A DNA stretch of 64,000 nt. Source: Campylobacter sp. 2014D-0216. GTDB lineage: Bacteria > Campylobacterota > Campylobacteria > Campylobacterales > Campylobacteraceae. This document shows positions 1-7,800 of the stretch, piece by piece. The DNA lies in NCBI RefSeq assembly GCF_014931215.1, contig NZ_CP063089.1:1364001-1428000 (forward strand), in the 5' to 3' direction. Under the pieces are notes generated by a model, which was not told the origin of the DNA, did not search any database, and saw nothing but the letters and a program-made list of their open reading frames with translations. The translations under genes were made by a program, and so were the position numbers. Numbering within the stretch: the first letter of the stretch is position 1; each line of letters begins with the position of its first letter.

Positions 1-43
1 TAGAATTTGCTAAAATACTATATCAATTTCATAAGGGCAATAA

Positions 44-730
44 ATGTTTATAAATAAAATTAAAGGCTTTAAATATCCTGATATGGAACTTGTAAGATGG
101 TTTTTTAAAAACAAGCTCGATACCTTAAAAAACGCAAAAGTCTTAGAATTTGCCTCCCATAATGGCAACAATCTTTCTTTATTTGCAAATTATGATTATG
201 AGTGTATTGGCGTAGAACTTGGCAAACAAAATCATGAAAACGCTATTTATAATTTTAAAGAAATTATGCGTTATCAAAAGGCAAGTTTTTTTAATGAAAA
301 TATGCTTGATTTTGCTAAAAAGCATCAAGATATAAATGCAGATGTATTTTTAATACCTAATGTTATTAATTACATCACTAAAGATGAATTTAAAGCTTTA
401 CTACAAAATTCAAAACACAACAACCTATACCGCGTAAACAAATCAGGATATGCTCATTTTTTCTTAAGAGCAAGAAGTGTTAAAGATCATCGTTATGGAC
501 TTGGAGAAAAGTTAGAAAATGGTAGCTTCATCTTAAGCGGCGATGAATTTAGTGGCGAGAAAAATTGTCTTTGCACAGCTTATCAAGAACATGAACTTGT
601 AGAAATTTTAAAAGAGAATTTAAATTTATATGATTTTGAAGTTATCACAAGTGAAAATATTAATATAAAAAATAAAGTTTATATCAAAGATAGCGATATA
701 ATCATCTATGGAAAAATCACTAAGGAGTAA
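44..730 (+). CDS. Methyltransferase-like protein, flagellar glycan locus (copy 1)
   Basis: This 228-residue protein probably binds S-adenosylmethionine. Residues about 33-58 read VLEFASHNGNN followed by a strand ending in GVEL, which resembles methyltransferase motif I (a Gly-rich loop then an acidic residue), though the loop is atypical. It is a paralog of the next gene: the N-termini align from methionine to methionine, and SLFANYDYECIG and YQEHELVEILKE occur in both. The ATG follows an AAGGG-type ribosome site. It is the first visible gene of a tightly overlapping operon leading into pseG and pseH, so its substrate is probably a flagellar sugar or an acyl decoration on it (inference). No catalytic residue can be named. 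Family assignment is moderate; the substrate is unknown. Confidence 0.6.
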   Translation: MFINKIKGFKYPDMELVRWFFKNKLDTLKNAKVLEFASHNGNNLSLFANYDYECIGVELGKQNHENAIYNFKEIMRYQKASFFNENMLDFAKKHQDINADVFLIPNVINYITKDEFKALLQNSKHNNLYRVNKSGYAHFFLRARSVKDHRYGLGEKLENGSFILSGDEFSGEKNCLCTAYQEHELVEILKENLNLYDFEVITSENINIKNKVYIKDSDIIIYGKITKE

Positions 731-731
731 A

Positions 732-1406
732 ATGTATTTAAGAGATTTAAAAGGTTTAAAATTTCCAGATTTAGCTGTAATTAAATTTTTTTTCAAACAG
801 GGACTACATCAACAAAATAATCAAAAAGTTTTAGAATTTGCTTGTTCTAATGGCAATAATCTTTCTTTATTTGCAAATTATGATTATGAATGTATTGGGA
901 TTGATTTAAACAAAGAAAATATCAACAATGCCAATTATAACTTCAAAGAAATAATCCAATGCAAAAACTATCAATTTTTTCATGATAATATCTTAGAATT
1001 TCCTTTTAAAAATCCCAATATCAATGCAGATATTTTTATGATTCCTAATGTGATTAACTATCTCTTACGGGAAGATTTTTTAAAATTATTAAAAATTTCT
1101 AAAGAAAATTCTATGTATAAAGAAAACGCATTGTTTTTTTTAAGAACAAGAAGCATAAAAGATTATAGATATGGTTATGGAGAAAAAATAGCTCATAATT
1201 GTTTTAAAATCACAAACGATAACACCACAGGAGAACTTGGGTGTATCAACACTCTATATCAAGAACATGAACTTGTAGAAATTTTAAAAGAACATTTAAA
1301 TTTATATGATTTTAAAGTGCTCACCTATGAAAATACCAACATCATGGGAGAAGATGAAAGATTGGTTAATGATAGTGATATTGTAATTTATGGGAAAATT
1401 AAGTGA
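732..1406 (+). CDS. Methyltransferase-like protein, flagellar glycan locus (copy 2)
   Basis: This 224-residue paralog of the preceding gene has the motif-I-like stretch VLEFACSNGNN. I chose the ATG at 732 over an in-frame ATG at 708 for two reasons: AAGGAG at 722-727 lies just upstream, and the protein then starts level with copy 1 (MYLRDLKGLKFPD against MFINKIKGFKYPD). Several stretches are nearly identical to copy 1 at the DNA level (852-896 against 164-208), while others have diverged, so this is a tandem duplication with uneven conservation. Its end overlaps the next gene in a GTGA. Two related methyltransferases could act on neighbouring hydroxyls of one substrate, which is inference only. 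Confidence 0.6.
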   Translation: MYLRDLKGLKFPDLAVIKFFFKQGLHQQNNQKVLEFACSNGNNLSLFANYDYECIGIDLNKENINNANYNFKEIIQCKNYQFFHDNILEFPFKNPNINADIFMIPNVINYLLREDFLKLLKISKENSMYKENALFFLRTRSIKDYRYGYGEKIAHNCFKITNDNTTGELGCINTLYQEHELVEILKEHLNLYDFKVLTYENTNIMGEDERLVNDSDIVIYGKIK

Positions 1407-2128
1407 AAATAGCCATTATGCAACCAACCTTTAATCCATGGCTTGGTTATATATATATGATACAAAGCGTTGATACTTTTGTCTTTTTGGATAACGTGCA
1501 ATTTGAACGCAGATCATGGCAAAATAGAAACAAAATCAAACTACAAGATAAAACTTTTTTACTAGGTCTAAACCTGCAAAAAGCACCGCAAAAAACACCG
1601 CTTCAAAATATTTTATTTGAAAAAGATGACAAATGGAAATTTAAATTTCTAAAAACAATCCACCACGCATACTCTAAGAGTATCAACTTTAATAAATACT
1701 ATGATATTTTGGAAAAAAATTTATTTAAACACACACATTTAGTGCAATTTAATATGGAATTAATCAAAATATACTGCGAACATTTAAACATCAAAACTCC
1801 TATTTTGCAGGCTTCTTCTTTGAGATTAAAAAACGAGAAAAAAGAAAAATTGTTGCTTGAAATCTGCCAGTCATTAAATGCCAACCACTACCTTTCACCC
1901 GAGGGTTCAAAAAACTATCTCGAAAAAGAAACAGCAAAAGAAATTTTTGAAAATGCAAATATAACAATTGAATATTTTGATTTTATCCATCCAACCTATA
2001 CACAATTAGGTGTAAATTTTATAGCTTATTTGGGAATTTTAGATTTCTTGTTTAACGAAAAAAATCCCTATACAAAATTTCAAGAATGTATTAAAATGAA
2101 CGAGTATAATTATGAAAGTTCTTTTTAG
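1403..2128 (+). CDS. WbqC-family protein
   Basis: This 241-residue protein starts at a GTG inside the overlap with the previous stop (GTGA). Its N-terminus, [19 protein letters not shown] followed by [20 protein letters not shown], is the signature of the WbqC-like family. That family recurs in O-antigen, capsule and flagellar glycan clusters beside amino-sugar genes. The biochemical role of the family is not established, and acyl or amide chemistry on amino sugars is often suspected. The 3' end overlaps pseG by 17 bases, so translation is probably coupled. Family call is strong; function is open. Confidence 0.75.
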   Translation: MKIAIMQPTFNPWLGYIYMIQSVDTFVFLDNVQFERRSWQNRNKIKLQDKTFLLGLNLQKAPQKTPLQNILFEKDDKWKFKFLKTIHHAYSKSINFNKYYDILEKNLFKHTHLVQFNMELIKIYCEHLNIKTPILQASSLRLKNEKKEKLLLEICQSLNANHYLSPEGSKNYLEKETAKEIFENANITIEYFDFIHPTYTQLGVNFIAYLGILDFLFNEKNPYTKFQECIKMNEYNYESSF

Positions 2129-2936
2129 AAGCGATAGTTCTAGCACCATAGGACATGGACATATTAAAAGAGATCTTTTACTAGCCAAACAATACCAAGA
2201 TGTTGCTTTTGCATGTTTATCACTAAAAGGCTCTTTGATAGATGAAATTCCTTACCCTGTGTATGAGCTAGCTAGTGCTAGCATATACGAACTCATCAAT
2301 CTCATCAAAAAGGAAAAATTTGATCTTTTAATCATCGATCATTATGAGATCACCGCCGATGATGAAAAACTTATCAAGTTAGAAACAGGGGTAAAAATTC
2401 TAAGCTTTGATGATGAAATCAAAAAGCATTTTTGCGATATCTTGTTAAACGTCAATGCCTATGCTAAAGAAAGTGACTATGAAAATTTAGTACCAAAATA
2501 CTGTGAGTTAAGGTGTGGTTTTTCTTATGCTCTAATACGCGATGAGTTTTATGAGGAAAGTAAAATAAAAAGAGAGAAAATTTATGATTACTTTATTTGC
2601 ATTGGCGGGAGTGATCCAAAAAACATCTCCTTAAATGTTGCAAATAAACTCAACCAAAACAAAACCATCATCATAGCAACCACAAGGGCAAATTCACATA
2701 TAAAGTCTTTGCAAAAATTAAGCCAAAAAAACCCTAATATACAAATTCTCATAGACTGTCCCAATCTTGCAAGATTAATGAACGAAAGCAAAAAGCTTAT
2801 CATTAGTGCAAGTTCATTAGTCAATGAAGCTTTAATTTTAAAAGCAAATTTTAAAGCTATAGCTTATGCTAAAAACCAAGAAAAACTTGCAATATGGCTT
2901 GCGAAAAAAGGCTATGAAGTGGAGAATCTGATATGA
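2112..2936 (+). CDS. pseG: UDP-2,4-diacetamido-2,4,6-trideoxy-altrose hydrolase (pseudaminic acid pathway)
   Basis: PseG removes UDP from the nucleotide-activated diacetamido sugar, releasing the free sugar that PseI condenses with phosphoenolpyruvate to form pseudaminic acid. The 274-residue protein opens [21 protein letters not shown]; the second His of GHGHIKRD (residue 17) corresponds to the catalytic His of C. jejuni PseG. The second half carries the glycosyltransferase-B-like nucleotide-binding part (ICIGGSD, near residue 160) and [14 protein letters not shown] close to the end. Length and sequence match C. jejuni PseG closely from memory. It lies between the WbqC gene and pseH, overlapping both. 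The other pathway genes (pseB, C, F, I) are outside the window. Confidence 0.93.
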   Translation: MKVLFRSDSSSTIGHGHIKRDLLLAKQYQDVAFACLSLKGSLIDEIPYPVYELASASIYELINLIKKEKFDLLIIDHYEITADDEKLIKLETGVKILSFDDEIKKHFCDILLNVNAYAKESDYENLVPKYCELRCGFSYALIRDEFYEESKIKREKIYDYFICIGGSDPKNISLNVANKLNQNKTIIIATTRANSHIKSLQKLSQKNPNIQILIDCPNLARLMNESKKLIISASSLVNEALILKANFKAIAYAKNQEKLAIWLAKKGYEVENLI

Positions 2937-3436
2937 TAATTTTAAAAGATTTCATTCATCTGAATCAAGAAGAAATAAAACTTGTTTTAAAATGGCGTAA
3001 TGAAGAGAACATAGCCCGATTTATGAAAACCCAAAATATTACTTTAGAAGAACATTTGAAATTTTTATCACAACTCAAGCTAGACAATACTAAAAAATAT
3101 TTTTTAGTTTATGATGATGAAAATATCATAGGCGTAATTGATTTTATCAATATAACCAACCATTCATGTGAATTTGGGCTTTATGGTATACAAAAAGGAG
3201 TAGGTGAACTTTTAATGCAAGAAGTTAAAAACTATGCTTTTAATATTTTAAAAGTTCAAACTCTAAACGCTTGTGTTTTTAAAGAAAACACAAAAGCTCT
3301 AAAATTATATTTAAAACATGGTTTTAAGATTATTAAAAAAGACAATAATTTCTATTTCACATCTTTACTTCCTGTATATATGGGGGGGGGTAACAACTTA
3401 AATACGTTTAATCAAATATATGGAGTTGCAGTTTGA
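2933..3436 (+). CDS. pseH: PseH-type GNAT N-acetyltransferase (copy 1, poly-G at 3' end)
   Basis: PseH uses acetyl-CoA to acetylate the 4-amino group of the UDP-sugar on the route to pseudaminic acid. The GNAT fold is visible as [14 protein letters not shown] near the N-terminus, [11 protein letters not shown], the acetyl-CoA-binding turn [12 protein letters not shown], and [13 protein letters not shown]. This product is 167 residues. A run of nine G at 3382-3390 sits in the last 20 codons, so the C-terminus after TSLLPVYM depends on tract length: with G8 or G10 the frame ends at stops about 30-45 bases earlier. The enzyme core is unaffected. With G9 the stop overlaps the next gene's start in a TTGA. 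Bases 3141-3303 are nearly identical to part of the second PseH-like gene. Confidence 0.85.
   Translation: MIILKDFIHLNQEEIKLVLKWRNEENIARFMKTQNITLEEHLKFLSQLKLDNTKKYFLVYDDENIIGVIDFINITNHSCEFGLYGIQKGVGELLMQEVKNYAFNILKVQTLNACVFKENTKALKLYLKHGFKIIKKDNNFYFTSLLPVYMGGGNNLNTFNQIYGVAV
3141..3303 (+). repeat. 163-base block shared with second pseH-like gene (copy A)
   Basis: This block matches 4985-5147 over 163 bases with two visible differences (C/T at 3160 and T/C at 3187). Flanking parts of the two genes are much less similar. It encodes the acetyl-CoA-binding core and suggests recent recombination between the copies. Confidence 0.95.
3382..3390 (+). repeat. Poly-G tract, nine G (candidate contingency locus)
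   Basis: This is the only run of eight or more G or C I found in the window. Campylobacter uses such tracts for slipped-strand phase variation. Here a length change moves the pseH copy 1 stop: G9 ends at 3436, G10 at TAA right after the tract, G8 at a TAA about 10 bases downstream of it. The main effect may therefore be on translational coupling to the formyltransferase-like gene. Confidence 0.9.
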
Positions 3437-4122
3437 ATATAATTATAGCAACTCTTAGAGAACATAATATTAATAATTTTCATCAACTAAAAGAATTACA
3501 CAAAGCACATAAGTTTTATCTTATAACCAACAAAAGCGATCTTACCTTAAAAAATATAGCAAAAATCAATCCTGATTATATATTTTTTCCACATTGGTCT
3601 TTCTACATACCTCAAGAAATTTATGACAACTACCAATGTATCATTTTCCATCTTGGAAATTTACCATTTGGACGCGGTGGCTCTCCATTACAAAATTTGA
3701 TCATAAGAGGAATATATAAAAGTAAAATTTGCGCCTTAAAAGCCTCTGCTACACTAGATGGTGGAGAGATATACCTAAAACACGATATCAGTTTTAAAAA
3801 TTCAAATGCGCAAAAAATTTACGAAAGAATTTCAAAAATTATATTTTTTAAACTCATACCAAAAATTTTACACACAAAAATTACTCCCCAAAAACAAAAA
3901 GGAAAAGTGGTGGTTTTCAAAAGAAGAACCAAAGACCAAAGCAATATAAGCATGATAAAAAATCCAAATTTGATAAAAATATATGATTTTATACGTATGC
4001 TTGATGCGGTCGATTACCCGAAAGCATTTTTAGAAATCAATAATATAAAAATATATTTCCAAAATGCAAAAAAAAGCCACGATCAAGTAAAAGCAGAGGT
4101 AGTTTTTTATGAAAAAGAATAA
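3433..4122 (+). CDS. Formyltransferase-family protein
   Basis: This 229-residue protein resembles the hydrolase domain of methionyl-tRNA formyltransferase and of sugar N-formyltransferases that use 10-formyltetrahydrofolate. The core is IIFHLGNLPFGRGGSPLQN (residues 70-88) with His73, and LDGGEIYLK with Asp109, corresponding to the His and Asp of the usual Asn-His-Asp set. The Asn expected two residues before the His is Ile71 here. The start is a TTG overlapping the previous stop, with GGAG eight bases upstream. Its position between pseH and a deacetylase suggests transfer of a formyl or other one-carbon group to an amino sugar (inference). The family is fairly sure; the reaction is not. Confidence 0.75.
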   Translation: MNIIIATLREHNINNFHQLKELHKAHKFYLITNKSDLTLKNIAKINPDYIFFPHWSFYIPQEIYDNYQCIIFHLGNLPFGRGGSPLQNLIIRGIYKSKICALKASATLDGGEIYLKHDISFKNSNAQKIYERISKIIFFKLIPKILHTKITPQKQKGKVVVFKRRTKDQSNISMIKNPNLIKIYDFIRMLDAVDYPKAFLEINNIKIYFQNAKKSHDQVKAEVVFYEKE

Positions 4123-4780
4123 AATTTTGATTATAGCAGCCCATCCAGATGATGAGGTTTTAGGATGCTTTGGCACCATGGCAAGGTATATACAACAAGG
4201 TCATGATGTTTTCACTTTAATACTCGGAGAAGGTAAAACAAGTAGAGAAAATGAAAATCACTCAAAAGACCAAGAAATTTTAGAGGAAGAACTTTCAAAA
4301 GCAAATAATTTTTTAGGCGTCAAAAAAGTTTTTAGAAGATTTTTTCCTGATAATGCTTTTGATAAAGTTCCTTTATTGGATATTGTTAAAAGCATTGAAG
4401 AAGTAAAAAAAGAAATTCAGCCAAATATTATTTTCACGCATTATGAAAAAGATTTAAATATTGATCATCAAATTACATACAAAGCAACTATTACAGCTAC
4501 AAGATCCATGCCAAAGGAAAGTGTAAAGGAAATTTATAGCTTTGAAATTTTATCTAGCACAGAGTGGAACTATCCTTTGAGTTTTCAACCCGATGTTTTT
4601 TTTGATATTAGCTCGACATTGAACCTAAAACTACAAGCTATGTCTTTTTACCAATCAGAACTAAAACAATATCCCCACCCAAGAAGTCTAGAAGGAATTA
4701 AAATCAACGCTCAATATCAAGGAATGAGAGTCGGTCTTCAATATGCTGAAGCATTTAAAAGCATCAAGGCAATAAAATGA
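4109..4780 (+). CDS. PIG-L/LmbE-family deacetylase
   Basis: This 223-residue protein begins KILIIAAHPDDEVLGCFG, with the zinc-binding AHPDDE motif at residues 11-16. The second metal region is THYEKDLNIDHQ near residue 110. PIG-L/LmbE enzymes are zinc N-deacetylases acting on N-acetylglucosaminyl and related substrates. It overlaps the formyltransferase-like gene by 14 bases and the next acetyltransferase by four. Deacetylation followed by new acylation of a nonulosonic acid or its precursor would fit the neighbours, but no substrate can be read from the sequence. Confidence 0.85.
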   Translation: MKKNKILIIAAHPDDEVLGCFGTMARYIQQGHDVFTLILGEGKTSRENENHSKDQEILEEELSKANNFLGVKKVFRRFFPDNAFDKVPLLDIVKSIEEVKKEIQPNIIFTHYEKDLNIDHQITYKATITATRSMPKESVKEIYSFEILSSTEWNYPLSFQPDVFFDISSTLNLKLQAMSFYQSELKQYPHPRSLEGIKINAQYQGMRVGLQYAEAFKSIKAIK

Positions 4781-5241
4781 TTACTTATAAAAATTTTACA
4801 GAACTTGACGAAGAAGAAGCAAAAGAAATTTTCCACATAAGAAATTCTTCACATGTTTCTAAATTTATGAAAACACAACATATTAGCCTAGAAGAACATC
4901 AGTTATTTTTACAAAAACTCAAAGAAATTAACAAACAACAATATTTTTTATTATTAAAAGACGATACAAAAATAGGAGTAATATATTTTATCAATATAAC
5001 CAATCATTCATGTGAATTTGGGCTTTATGGCATACAAAAAGGAGTAGGTGAACTTTTAATGCAAGAAGTTAAAAACTATGCTTTTAATATTTTAAAAGTT
5101 CAAACTCTAAACGCTTGTGTTTTTAAAGAAAACACAAAAGCTCTAAATTTATATCTAAGACATAGCTTTGAAATCACCAAAGAAGACTGTGATTTTTATT
5201 TTGTAGTTTTAAACAATCCTCACAGGAATTTCATGTTTTAA
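4777..5241 (+). CDS. PseH-like GNAT N-acetyltransferase (copy 2)
   Basis: This 154-residue GNAT protein is a paralog of the pseH gene at 2933. It shares [25 protein letters not shown] spacing, a nearly identical acetyl-CoA-binding core ([12 protein letters not shown]) and a similar C-terminal [13 protein letters not shown]. Outside the 163-base shared block the two differ clearly (IYFINIT in place of IDFINIT, and different N-terminal thirds), so they may act on different amino sugars. The gene starts in an ATGA overlap with the deacetylase. Its last 33 bases overlap the convergent hisF-like gene with no terminator between. Which copy is the true PseH cannot be decided from sequence; the one next to pseG is the better candidate. 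Confidence 0.8.
   Translation: MITYKNFTELDEEEAKEIFHIRNSSHVSKFMKTQHISLEEHQLFLQKLKEINKQQYFLLLKDDTKIGVIYFINITNHSCEFGLYGIQKGVGELLMQEVKNYAFNILKVQTLNACVFKENTKALNLYLRHSFEITKEDCDFYFVVLNNPHRNFMF
4985..5147 (+). repeat. 163-base block shared with first pseH gene (copy B)
   Basis: This is the partner of 3141-3303, at an offset of 1844 bases in the same orientation. Recombination between the two would delete the formyltransferase and deacetylase genes and leave one hybrid acetyltransferase. Confidence 0.95.
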
Positions 5242-5946
5242 AAGTTCTTTTTTGATGTCATTTGGCGTATATTGACTAAAATGAAAGATAAAAGCACCAG
5301 CAAGTGCGTTTGCACCTAGTTTTATAGCTTCTACTCCATCTTGAGGTTTAGAAAGCCCACCATTAATAATAAGTGGAATTTTTAACTTATCTTGAAAATA
5401 CTTCAGTAATTCCAAGTCATACCCCAAAGCACTTCCCTCTTTATCAACACTTGTTAAAAGTATCTCCCCTGCTCCTAAAGCTTCATACCTAAGTGCAAGC
5501 TCTAGTGGATCTATATCTAAGATTTCATCATTGAAAACTTTAAAATAACCCTTATCTTTTTTAACATCAATAGAACACACCACACAAGAACTTCCAAAAG
5601 TATTTGCTGCCTCTTTGATAAAATTTGGATCATGTAAAGCTATGGAGTTTATACTAACTTTATCCGCACCTATATCTAAAACCTTTCTAATATCTTCTAA
5701 AGTTCTAATCCCACCTCCAATTGTCAAAGGCATAAAGCATTCATTAGCTATATCTTCCAAGCTCTCAAAATCTATCTTGCCGTTTTTGTTTATATCCAAA
5801 ACGATCAACTCATCTACATTTCTAGCATTATATATCCTAGCAGTACTAACCATATGCCCTATAGTCCTAAATGAAGCAAAGCCGATACTTTTAACTAATT
5901 GATGATCTTTTAGCAACACACAAGGAATAATTCTAGTTTTAAGCAT
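5209..5946 (-). CDS. hisF: HisF-like subunit of the PseA amidotransferase system
   Basis: This 245-residue (beta/alpha)8-barrel protein resembles the HisF cyclase subunit. The start [19 protein letters not shown] aligns with the HisF opening, but the catalytic Asp normally found at residue 11 (IIACLDVKDGRV type) is Leu here, while the later Asp in CSIDVKK is kept. This argues against a role in histidine synthesis. In Campylobacter and in E. coli O-antigen loci (WbuX/WbuY/WbuZ), HisF-like and HisH-like proteins pair with a sugar amidotransferase to pass on ammonia. The gene lies one base downstream of the hisH-like gene, which is itself coupled to pseA. The symbol is kept for family only. Confidence 0.85.
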   Translation of the reverse strand: MLKTRIIPCVLLKDHQLVKSIGFASFRTIGHMVSTARIYNARNVDELIVLDINKNGKIDFESLEDIANECFMPLTIGGGIRTLEDIRKVLDIGADKVSINSIALHDPNFIKEAANTFGSSCVVCSIDVKKDKGYFKVFNDEILDIDPLELALRYEALGAGEILLTSVDKEGSALGYDLELLKYFQDKLKIPLIINGGLSKPQDGVEAIKLGANALAGAFIFHFSQYTPNDIKKELLKHEIPVRIV

Positions 5947-5947
5947 A

Positions 5948-6559
5948 CTAAGCCTTTAAATTTGCAAAATTTTCCAAAAGTTTTAGACCAACACTTTGGC
6001 TTTTTTCAGGATGAAACTGCACAGCAAAAATATTCTCTTTTTCAAAACTCGCACAAAATGGCTTTTCGTACTCACAAAAAGAAGTTTCTATATTCTCCAA
6101 ACACTCTACATAATAAGAATGCACAAAATAAAAATCGCTTTTTTCTAAAATTCCATCAAAAAGCCTACTTTTGTTGCTACCAAATCGCAAATCATCCCAA
6201 CCACTGTGCAATAATTTTTCTTTACTTAAATCAAATTTCAAAACATTTGCATGAACAAAGCCAAGTCCATTGCATTCTCCGCCCTCATATCCCTTGCTAG
6301 CAAAAAGCTGCATACCTAGGCAAATTCCCAAAATGGGTTTTTTTTCTTGCAAAACGCATTCTTTTAAAACTTCATCTAAAGCAAGTTTTTTTAGATTTTT
6401 CATGCCTTGTTTAAAAGATCCAACACCTGGTAATACAAGCTTAGAAGCATTTTTTATATCTTCTTTTTTAGAACTTACAATCACTTTATGGCCGATTTTT
6501 TCAAAAGCTTTCAAGACAGACTTGAAATTACCAAGATGATAATCCACAATGCAAATCAT
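5948..6559 (-). CDS. hisH: HisH-like glutamine amidotransferase subunit
   Basis: This 203-residue class I glutaminase releases ammonia from glutamine. Motifs seen are VLPGVGSF (43-49), the nucleophile in LGICLGMQ (Cys80), and His183/Glu185 in QFHPEKSQ, so the catalytic triad is complete. It overlaps the end of pseA by four bases (ATGA type) and sits one base before the hisF-like gene. The context indicates that it supplies ammonia through the HisF-like barrel to PseA for making acetamidino-pseudaminic acid, not for histidine synthesis. Confidence 0.87.
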   Translation of the reverse strand: MICIVDYHLGNFKSVLKAFEKIGHKVIVSSKKEDIKNASKLVLPGVGSFKQGMKNLKKLALDEVLKECVLQEKKPILGICLGMQLFASKGYEGGECNGLGFVHANVLKFDLSKEKLLHSGWDDLRFGSNKSRLFDGILEKSDFYFVHSYYVECLENIETSFCEYEKPFCASFEKENIFAVQFHPEKSQSVGLKLLENFANLKA

Positions 6560-7692
6560 TTTAAAACAAACTCATCTTTTTTTATCAAAGACCCATCGCT
6601 ATCTCTTAAAAACTTACCATTTTCATCACGTTTAAAAATTTTTTTATTAGTGTAAGAATCTACAATTTTTTCAAATTCTTGCTCACTAAATCCGCTAAAT
6701 TCTAAGTATTTTTTGATAGCTTTTTTAGGTGGCTTTCCATCGTATTTATTCACAAGCCTTACGCCTTCTTCACGGCTAATATACCCAAGCCTTATGTCCA
6801 AACATGCATTATCAGTTGCTCTTCCAAAGCCATATTTGCAGTATTTTAAATAATCATGTACATGATTGGAATAACAATCTAAATTTTCGAAATTCTCATA
6901 AGTAGTTTCAACTGGTTTTGTGCTAGTTTTAAAACCATTTTCTTGAGATACCTTTAAGTTATACTTATAATCCCATTTAAAATAATACCCCAAAAACAAC
7001 CCTGTAACTCCTACCCTTTGAAGCTCTTCATCGCTCGGATAAGTGTAAAAATACAAATCCTTCTCACTAATACCATCAACACCGATCATATCAGAAATTC
7101 TATTACCCAAAAGCCCACCAAATTCTTCAAGCCATTCCCTACCTAAAGTATTTTTTTCTTTAGAACTAGCCGGACCACCATACTCAATCTGAGGGCTTTC
7201 ACCCCAAATGATCAAAGGGATACCAAAGGCAACTGCCACTTTTGGCACACAAGTAAAAATTCCTAAGTGATTTTGCCATTCATTATCCCCTGTTCTTATA
7301 AAAGCTTCTTTAGCTAATTTTTTATACACCAAAGGATTTCTTTTGATATGGATTAAATCTACTCCAAGTTGATTTAAATTTTTTAAATTTTTTTTACCTA
7401 TTTTAGTAGGGATAGTTGGCTCAAAACACACACAAAGAGGATTTAGCCCAAGCTCAAGACATTTTAACACTTGAAAAGTAGAGTCCTTACCGCCACTAAC
7501 CCCTATCACGCAGTCATATACTGGGTGCGTTTTGTATTTTTTAACAAGATTTAAAAATTCTTCTTCTCTTTTTTTCCAATCTATTTCTTGATTTTTCGCT
7601 TCTTGAGAACGGCAAGCATCGCAAACACCCTCATCATCAAAATGCAAATCAGGTTTAGTATCTGGCATTACACATTTTTTACAAAATTTCAT
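6556..7692 (-). CDS. pseA: N-acetyl sugar amidotransferase (pseudaminic acid acetamidino modification)
   Basis: This 378-residue protein of the WbpG/PseA family has an N-terminal zinc-binding pair of CxxC motifs (Cys4/Cys7 and Cys24/Cys27) and a PP-loop ATP-pyrophosphatase motif GVSGGKDST at residues 64-72. In C. jejuni, PseA is needed to turn pseudaminic acid into its acetamidino form on flagellin. It is the first gene of a minus-strand trio with hisH-like and hisF-like genes, all overlapping or adjacent. A TATAAT -10 box lies 43 bases upstream. A legionaminic-pathway amidotransferase is an alternative, but proximity to pseG/pseH favours pseA. Confidence 0.88.
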   Translation of the reverse strand: MKFCKKCVMPDTKPDLHFDDEGVCDACRSQEAKNQEIDWKKREEEFLNLVKKYKTHPVYDCVIGVSGGKDSTFQVLKCLELGLNPLCVCFEPTIPTKIGKKNLKNLNQLGVDLIHIKRNPLVYKKLAKEAFIRTGDNEWQNHLGIFTCVPKVAVAFGIPLIIWGESPQIEYGGPASSKEKNTLGREWLEEFGGLLGNRISDMIGVDGISEKDLYFYTYPSDEELQRVGVTGLFLGYYFKWDYKYNLKVSQENGFKTSTKPVETTYENFENLDCYSNHVHDYLKYCKYGFGRATDNACLDIRLGYISREEGVRLVNKYDGKPPKKAIKKYLEFSGFSEQEFEKIVDSYTNKKIFKRDENGKFLRDSDGSLIKKDEFVLK

Positions 7693-7734
7693 TTTTACTC
7701 CAAAAATATCATAAACTTTATTAAATCGACTATG

Positions 7735-7740
7735 ATTATA
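7735..7740 (-). promoter_or_regulatory. -10 box for pseA operon
   Basis: A perfect TATAAT reads on the minus strand about 43 bases upstream of the pseA ATG, in an AT-rich leader typical of Campylobacter sigma-70 promoters. Confidence 0.55.
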
Positions 7741-7770
7741 TTTTCTAAAGCTAAATAAATTTTATTTTGT

Positions 7771-7776
7771 TACAAT
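7771..7776 (+). promoter_or_regulatory. -10 box for TauE/SafE gene
   Basis: TACAAT lies 25 bases before the ATG at 7801, after a T-rich stretch. It is divergent from the pseA promoter in the same 108-base gap. Confidence 0.5.
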
Positions 7777-7800
7777 GTTTTTATTTGCAAAAGGCTAATC

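Noticed and set aside
5948..6559. hisH and hisF as histidine biosynthesis genes
   Set aside because: They are coupled to pseA, and the HisF-like protein lacks the catalytic Asp; a sugar amidotransferase role fits better.
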